Part shown: positions 60,229 through 64,000 of the stretch, in pieces
How positions within the stretch are numbered: position 1 is the stretch's first letter
Layout: the number at the start of each line of letters is the position of its first letter
Source: Collinsella aerofaciens
GTDB lineage: Bacteria > Actinomycetota > Coriobacteriia > Coriobacteriales > Coriobacteriaceae
Direction: 5' to 3'
Length of the DNA: 64,000 bases
Assembly: GCF_028206795.1 (NCBI RefSeq)
Contig: NZ_JAQLFJ010000005.1
Location: forward strand, 1-64,000
Notes under the pieces: model-generated
Told to the model about the DNA's origin: nothing
The model's input: the letters and a program-made list of their open reading frames with translations, nothing else
The model's database searches: none
Made by a program: the position numbers and the translations under genes

Positions 60229-61677
60229 TTAGGCTTTGGCGGCAGCAGCGTCTTCGTCGAGCTGCTCCTTGGTAAAGCCAAAGAAGTAGGCGATGGCAGC
60301 GGCGGCAACAAATGCAGTGCCCGATGCAACGCAGCCCCATACGAGATTAGCAGTTCCGCCTGCAACATAACCTGTAATACCAAGGATATTAGTTGCGCCC
60401 AAAACATACGTGGTCACATTAGTGAGAGCCGCGATCAGGCCGCCGATAGCGCCGCCCGCGACCATGGCACCCAGGCAGCGAGTATACTTAAAGCCGCAGC
60501 CATACAGCGCGGGCTCCGTCACGCCACCGACAATGCCGGAGAGCGAGAAACCAAGCATAGCGCCCTTTTCGTCGACCTCCTTAAGGCGCAGGAAGGCACC
60601 GAAGGCCATGCCCCACGTGGCGAACTGAGCGATAGCACCCGCGACCATAACGCAGGAGTCAGACCCTGAGGTGAGCACCTGCACAATGCCGAGGGCAATC
60701 AGAACCTGGTGCATACCGGTCATAACCAGGAACTCCCAAAGCGCGGCAATGGCGACGAGGGAGAGGATTGTGACGATGCCGCCAGCGTTTCCGAGGCCGA
60801 ACATAAAGTTGCCGACCAGGTCGCCCAGAATGGAACCAATCGGAGCTAGGGCGCACAGGGAAACGGGGGTCATCACAGCCATGGTGCACACGGGCACAAA
60901 CACCGTGGAGAGCATGTCGGGGATGATCTTCTTCATGAACTTCTCGACGACCATCAGCACCGGCATAGACAGCAGCATGGGGAGCACGGTCGCAGAATAG
61001 TTGTTCAGCTGAGCCGGGAGCACGCCGTAAACCATCGTGGTCGTAGCACCAGAATCCGCAGCGGCGTTGACCAACGTCATGAACTCGGGGGCAATGAGCA
61101 CGCCGCCGAGCATCATGCCGAGCGGCTTGCTGCAGCCGAGCTGCTTTGCGGCAGCCCAACCCAGATAGACAGGGAGGAAATAATAGCCGGCGTTGTAAAT
61201 CCAGTTGTAGAAGAAGTTGTAGATGTCAGAATCGGCAGACCAGATACCGAGCATGCCGTCGCCGCAAAGTACGGCAAGTGTGCGGAACATGGCGGCGCCC
61301 ATGATAATGGGGATCGTCATGCACATTGTCTTGGACAGGTAGTTAAGGGCCTTCTTGCCCGCAGTCTTGACCGTCAGTGGCTCCTTGGTGCCGTCATCGA
61401 GGTTCTCGTCAATGGAGCCTTCGCCCTTGACGCCCAGCGCAATGGCGGCGTCATAGACCTTCGGCACGTTCTGGCCAATGATGACCTGATACTGGCCGCC
61501 AGACCACTGTGCGCCCAGCACACCCTTGATCTTCTTAACTTCATTATCATTGGGAATGGACTGATCTTTGAGGTTCAGACGCAAGCGGGTCATGCAGTGC
61601 GTCGCGTTCGTCACATTGGAGGCGCCGCCGACGGCAGCGAGCACGTCCTCGGCAATCTTCTTGTTATCGACAGCCAT
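60229..61677 (-). CDS. PTS EIIBC of the glucoside/sucrose/trehalose type
   Basis: A 482-residue sugar transporter. The IIB domain (about 1-85) has the phospho-cysteine motif NATHCMTRLRLNL and the IGQNVPKVYD end. The IIC domain (from about 105) has ten or so membrane segments with GMMLGGVLIAPEFM, GMHQVLIALGIV and GIVGGVTEPALYGCGFKY. There is no IIA domain, so a separate IIA is needed. The ATG at 61677 has GAGAAGGG upstream. The substrate is open; the adjacent ChbG suggests an acetylated disaccharide. Control is by LicT antitermination (see upstream element). Confidence 0.92.
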   Translation of the reverse strand: MAVDNKKIAEDVLAAVGGASNVTNATHCMTRLRLNLKDQSIPNDNEVKKIKGVLGAQWSGGQYQVIIGQNVPKVYDAAIALGVKGEGSIDENLDDGTKEPLTVKTAGKKALNYLSKTMCMTIPIIMGAAMFRTLAVLCGDGMLGIWSADSDIYNFFYNWIYNAGYYFLPVYLGWAAAKQLGCSKPLGMMLGGVLIAPEFMTLVNAAADSGATTTMVYGVLPAQLNNYSATVLPMLLSMPVLMVVEKFMKKIIPDMLSTVFVPVCTMAVMTPVSLCALAPIGSILGDLVGNFMFGLGNAGGIVTILSLVAIAALWEFLVMTGMHQVLIALGIVQVLTSGSDSCVMVAGAIAQFATWGMAFGAFLRLKEVDEKGAMLGFSLSGIVGGVTEPALYGCGFKYTRCLGAMVAGGAIGGLIAALTNVTTYVLGATNILGITGYVAGGTANLVWGCVASGTAFVAAAAIAYFFGFTKEQLDEDAAAAKA

Positions 61678-61815
61678 GTCGAATCCCTTCTCTTCCAACT
61701 AAAGGCCGTGGGACTTCACGGCACCAAGACGCACGATTCCGCTCGCGCCTGCGCAGCGCGCGATACCAGTTGGCAAGAGATTGATTTGCATGTGATTCCC
61801 GGGTGGATCGACATG

Positions 61816-61904
61816 AAAAAAGCCCCGCGCACAACCGACAGAGACCCAATTATGGTCTTGGCAGAATCGGTAGTGCCTCTCGGAGCTGCGCCGTGAGTAA
61901 CACC
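61816..61904 (-). promoter_or_regulatory. LicT/BglG-type antiterminator (RAT) overlapping a terminator
   Basis: On the minus strand GGTGTTACTC (61904-61895) pairs with GAGAGGCACTACC (61881-61869) around a short loop, the asymmetric form of a ribonucleic antiterminator bound by BglG-family proteins. Its last bases also belong to a long terminator: GCTCC (61886-61882), GCAC (61876-61873) and ACCGA (61871-61867) pair with TCGGT, GTGC and GGGGC, ending at 61822, followed by six T (61821-61816). The two folds exclude each other. It lies between licT and the PTS gene, so LicT should allow PTS transcription when its sugar is present. Confidence 0.75.
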
Positions 61905-62017
61905 AAACACACGGCGAGTATATGCGGCAGATGCGTTCGTTGCGGCTCAGATTACCGACGAACGGTAGCAAACGACCCGCGAACGGTCGCCATGACGGAA
62001 AGGAAATACCAGAGAGC

Positions 62018-62854
62018 CTATTTATCCGAGTGGACAGAAGCCACGCGATTCACATGCATGATCAGATAGACGAGCTCCTCTTGGGCCAATGGCTCGCCAA
62101 AGGTCTCTTGAATCAGATCGTCGACACGGTGAGCGCAACGCGATGCCGCCGGATACTGCTCCACGAGCACGTCGTAAAGACCGGAGTTCTCGGTATCGAT
62201 CGGCTCTTTCTTTGCCACGCGGTCGAGCAGATAGCGCACATGAGTGGCAAAGCGGGCAAAGGCGAACGACGAGCGATCGACCGTCACACCCAACTCTTCT
62301 TGAATAATCGCGACCGTCATATCGAGCAGTCGCTCCTCGTGCTGCTCGGCAAGCACGCGCCGCTCGCTCGGCTTAACCGATGCGTTGACAATCGACATGG
62401 CAATGCCCGCGGCCTCGCTTCGGGGCATACGCACACGGAAGCTTTTCTGGATGCCGCGAACAGCCAGCTCGCCCAAGCGGTATTCGATGGGATGCAGCTG
62501 CTCCAGATCGCGCTCGAGCGGCAACGACACCACCATGTGTTCGCGGGCGCGCTTAATGGCAAACTGGATATGGTCCGCCAGTGTAATGGGGAGGTTAGGG
62601 CTCAATTCGTACGAAAGCTGTCCGGTTGCGATATCAGCCAGCTGAGCAGAAAACTCCAGCACCTCGGGGTCGACCTCATCAATAAACGCCAGGTACTTTG
62701 AATCAATGCCGTAAAAGGTACGCGTGATGACATCCAGGTCGACCTCATGCGGCATATCGCCAAAGCCGATACCGCGACCCAGCGCGATAAGCTGACGCCC
62801 CGCGCCGTCTTCGCAGATGGCAGCGTTATGGTTAATGCGCTGGATAGCCCTCAT
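62018..62854 (-). CDS. licT: BglG/LicT-family transcription antiterminator
   Basis: A 278-residue RNA-binding regulator. The CAT RNA-binding domain (1-55) has MRAIQRINHNAAICED and RQLIALGRGIGFG. Two PRD domains follow: TLADHIQFAIKRAREH near 100 (PRD1) and FATHVRYLLDRVAKKEPI near 205 (PRD2), with conserved histidines for PTS phosphorylation. When dephosphorylated it binds a RAT in the leader mRNA and prevents termination. The ATG at 62854 has AGGAGCG upstream; the longer frame to 62893 starts inside a hairpin. The target is just downstream, in front of the PTS gene. Confidence 0.94.
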   Translation of the reverse strand: MRAIQRINHNAAICEDGAGRQLIALGRGIGFGDMPHEVDLDVITRTFYGIDSKYLAFIDEVDPEVLEFSAQLADIATGQLSYELSPNLPITLADHIQFAIKRAREHMVVSLPLERDLEQLHPIEYRLGELAVRGIQKSFRVRMPRSEAAGIAMSIVNASVKPSERRVLAEQHEERLLDMTVAIIQEELGVTVDRSSFAFARFATHVRYLLDRVAKKEPIDTENSGLYDVLVEQYPAASRCAHRVDDLIQETFGEPLAQEELVYLIMHVNRVASVHSDK

Positions 62855-62874
62855 GGATTCATCGCTCCTACTGA

Positions 62875-62907
62875 AACGCGCCGCACAGACCATCCGCGCG
62901 GCGCGTT
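62875..62907 (-). terminator. Hairpin between the metallophosphatase gene and licT
   Basis: A perfect 10-bp GC-rich stem (AACGCGCCGC with GCGGCGCGTT) and 13-base loop, 21 bases past the metallophosphatase stop. The T-run is short (TTTCAG), so termination strength is uncertain. Confidence 0.6.
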
Positions 62908-62927
62908 CATTCTACCTGCACTTACAG

Positions 62928-63473
62928 CTACAGTCCAAAGAAGCCTAGGATTTGGTCACGGCTTACGGGCTTGTAGTTGTTGGCATCGAGGCCAACGTCG
63001 TAGCGCAGAACCGGGCGCTCGCGATCGCGGTTGCGCGCGTTGGTGCGGTCTCCCCTGCTGTGGATATGCCCGTGCAACATGATGGCGCCACGCGCCTTGC
63101 CGTTCCAGCTGAGCATGGGGTAATGGCTCATTACCAGGCGATGGCCCTTCGCGTAACCGGGGGCGACCTCCAGATAATCGCGCACCTCATCCCAAATGTG
63201 CGGCGCGTCTGGATCTTCCCAGTCGCCGTCATGGTTACCGCGGATGAGCGTTACGTTCTGACATTCGATGCGCTCGCGCAGGCGCACCGCCTCCGCCAGG
63301 GGCAAACGATAGGTAAAGTCTCCCAAGATATAGAGGCGGTCGTCCACAGCCACGCACTCATTGATGGCATCGATGACCTTGCGGTTCATCTCCTCGACCG
63401 AATCAAACGGTCGATCCATGTCGTGCAAGATATTCGTATCGCCCAGGTGCAGGTCGGCGGTAAACCACATCAT
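62928..63473 (-). CDS. Calcineurin-like metallophosphoesterase
   Basis: About 181 residues. The binuclear metal motifs are in order: MMWFTADLHLGD (D-x-H), LYILGDFTYR (GD), LIRGNHDGDW (GNHD), VMSHYP and MLHGHIHSRG (GHxH). It is a small stand-alone phosphoesterase of the kind that acts on nucleotides or phosphate esters; the substrate is unknown. The ATG at 63473 is preferred, with AGGACAGAG upstream, over an ATG at 63488 without a ribosome binding site. Confidence 0.88.
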   Translation of the reverse strand: MMWFTADLHLGDTNILHDMDRPFDSVEEMNRKVIDAINECVAVDDRLYILGDFTYRLPLAEAVRLRERIECQNVTLIRGNHDGDWEDPDAPHIWDEVRDYLEVAPGYAKGHRLVMSHYPMLSWNGKARGAIMLHGHIHSRGDRTNARNRDRERPVLRYDVGLDANNYKPVSRDQILGFFGL

Positions 63474-63539
63474 CGTCTCTGTCCTCATTTCGCAACGCGT
63501 ATAAGACCTGTTTAGTATACAGACGCGGCGATGAGACAG

Positions 63540-63719
63540 TCACCCAAAGAGCCCGCCGAACAGACCTCGGCGACGCTTGTCCTGCTTTTTCGAAGCGTCA
63601 TCCCGCGTCTTCTTGCCCTGCCGCTTCTTACGGTCCTGCTCCAACTCATCGTCATCGAGTAGCATATCCCACTCAAACGGATCGTCTGTCAGATCGAACA
63701 GGTCATCGTCATCAAACAC
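63540..63719 (-). CDS. Small charged hypothetical protein
   Basis: About 59 residues: an acidic first half (VFDDDDLFDLTDDPFEWDML) and a basic second half (RKKRQGKKTRDDASKKQDKR) ending in GLFGGLFG. No known domain. The GTG at 63719 is chosen because GGAGG lies five bases before it; an ATG at 63731 overlaps that GGAGG and has no other ribosome binding site. It lies 51 bases before the metallophosphatase gene on the same strand. The split charge suggests binding to nucleic acid or a partner. Confidence 0.65.
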   Translation of the reverse strand: MFDDDDLFDLTDDPFEWDMLLDDDELEQDRKKRQGKKTRDDASKKQDKRRRGLFGGLFG

Positions 63720-63829
63720 GTGCGCCTCCATTACCGATTAGCGAGCATCCACAACGTAGTTGAGAAGTCTACGGGCCCGTGCGGACACAAATTCATCCTG
63801 TCTGCGTCTTTCAATCGTTTGCCGCAACG

Positions 63830-63970
63830 CTTGCGCAACGGAACGCTTGCAGATAAGATGGGAACACGGATGGCACCCGTGGCAGCGGGTCTTGCCAACT
63901 CCGATACACGTTTTCATCGTGAGAAATGGCCGTCTTCGCTTACGCGGGGGCGGCCACTTTGTTTATCCCT
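63830..63970 (+). ncRNA. Candidate small RNA or leader with two hairpins
   Basis: TTGCGC (63830-63835) and TAAGAT (63853-63858) at 17-base spacing could form a promoter. The sequence after it folds into CGGA-TGGCA-CCCG pairing with CGGG-TGCCA-TCCG (63867-63903). A second stem, TGGCCG with CGGCCA (63927-63932 and 63951-63956), is followed by CTTTGTTTAT. This could be an RNA of about 100 bases ending in a terminator, or the leader of a gene beyond the right edge. No match to SRP, RNase P, tmRNA or a known riboswitch was seen. Confidence 0.4.
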
Positions 63971-64000
63971 ATGTCATCTGATTCTAATGCACAAACATGC

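Noticed and set aside
1-64000. CRISPR arrays, intact insertion sequences, prophage or toxin-antitoxin pairs
   Set aside because: No regularly spaced repeats, cas genes, complete transposases, phage structural genes or recognisable toxin-antitoxin pairs were found.

Overview
The window is GC-rich, densely coding and free of introns. It looks like a chromosome segment from a gut actinobacterium of class Coriobacteriia, most like Collinsella. That assignment is an inference from gene content: a DUF3516-type Ski2-like helicase, a ferredoxin-fused EtfA with lactate dehydrogenase, a PurS/PurL/PurQ-fused PurL, and actinobacterial codon bias. No marker rRNA lies in view. One tRNA gene (tRNA-Leu, CAA) is present.

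Layout. 1-442: non-coding, with rRNA-leader-like sequence on the minus strand at the left edge and the rplT terminator. 443-1680: infC-rpmI-rplT operon (minus) behind a leader with a terminator-type attenuator; infC probably starts at a non-AUG codon. 1891-11292: tRNA-Leu, a transglutaminase-fold protein, class II aldolase, a metallo-beta-lactamase-fold hydrolase, bifunctional Rel, and a RecJ exonuclease fused to a RecQ-like helicase. 11569-14076: BASS-family transporter, a GalT-like HIT protein and CutC. 14160-16086: an accessory patch with repeats, a PadR-DUF1700 operon behind a perfect palindrome in its promoter, a truncated third gene, and decayed ParB and IS110 fragments. 16087-20948: complete branched-chain amino-acid ABC importer (livFGMHJ), followed by a decayed livJ paralogue. 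21567-29551: homoserine dehydrogenase, a Kef-type antiporter, PurL and an EamA exporter. 29652-34089: GGDEF protein, KdgT-type permease, AzlCD exporter and an HD phosphohydrolase. 34086-37711: electron-bifurcating lactate dehydrogenase/EtfAB complex. 38058-41264: five genes in tandem, three of them with signal peptides, that I cannot assign to a known function.

42121-47799 is the best candidate for an interesting system. It is a three-gene operon of a TerB_N/TerB_C protein, a BrxD-like (DUF2791) ATPase and an Lhr/BrxHI-like helicase, preceded by a promoter carrying an SOS-box-like palindrome. It has BREX-associated parts but no PglX methylase, PglZ or other BREX core gene in the window.

47827-63731: spermidine-synthase-like methyltransferase, Elp3, a DUF4097/XRE pair, a class I methyltransferase, TrmB, the DUF3516 helicase, a DUF2130 coiled-coil protein with a PD-(D/E)XK-like motif, and a sugar locus (ChbG deacetylase, PTS EIIBC, LicT antiterminator). 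A LicT-type RNA antiterminator overlaps a terminator in front of the PTS gene. The window ends with a metallophosphatase, a small charged protein and a structured non-coding segment that may be a small RNA or a leader.

The PTS gene has its own antitermination switch, PadR probably represses its own operon, infC seems to be controlled by attenuation plus a weak start codon, and livJ seems to be set apart from livHMGF by two hairpins. All gene calls come from reading translated sequence and motifs; no database search was run.
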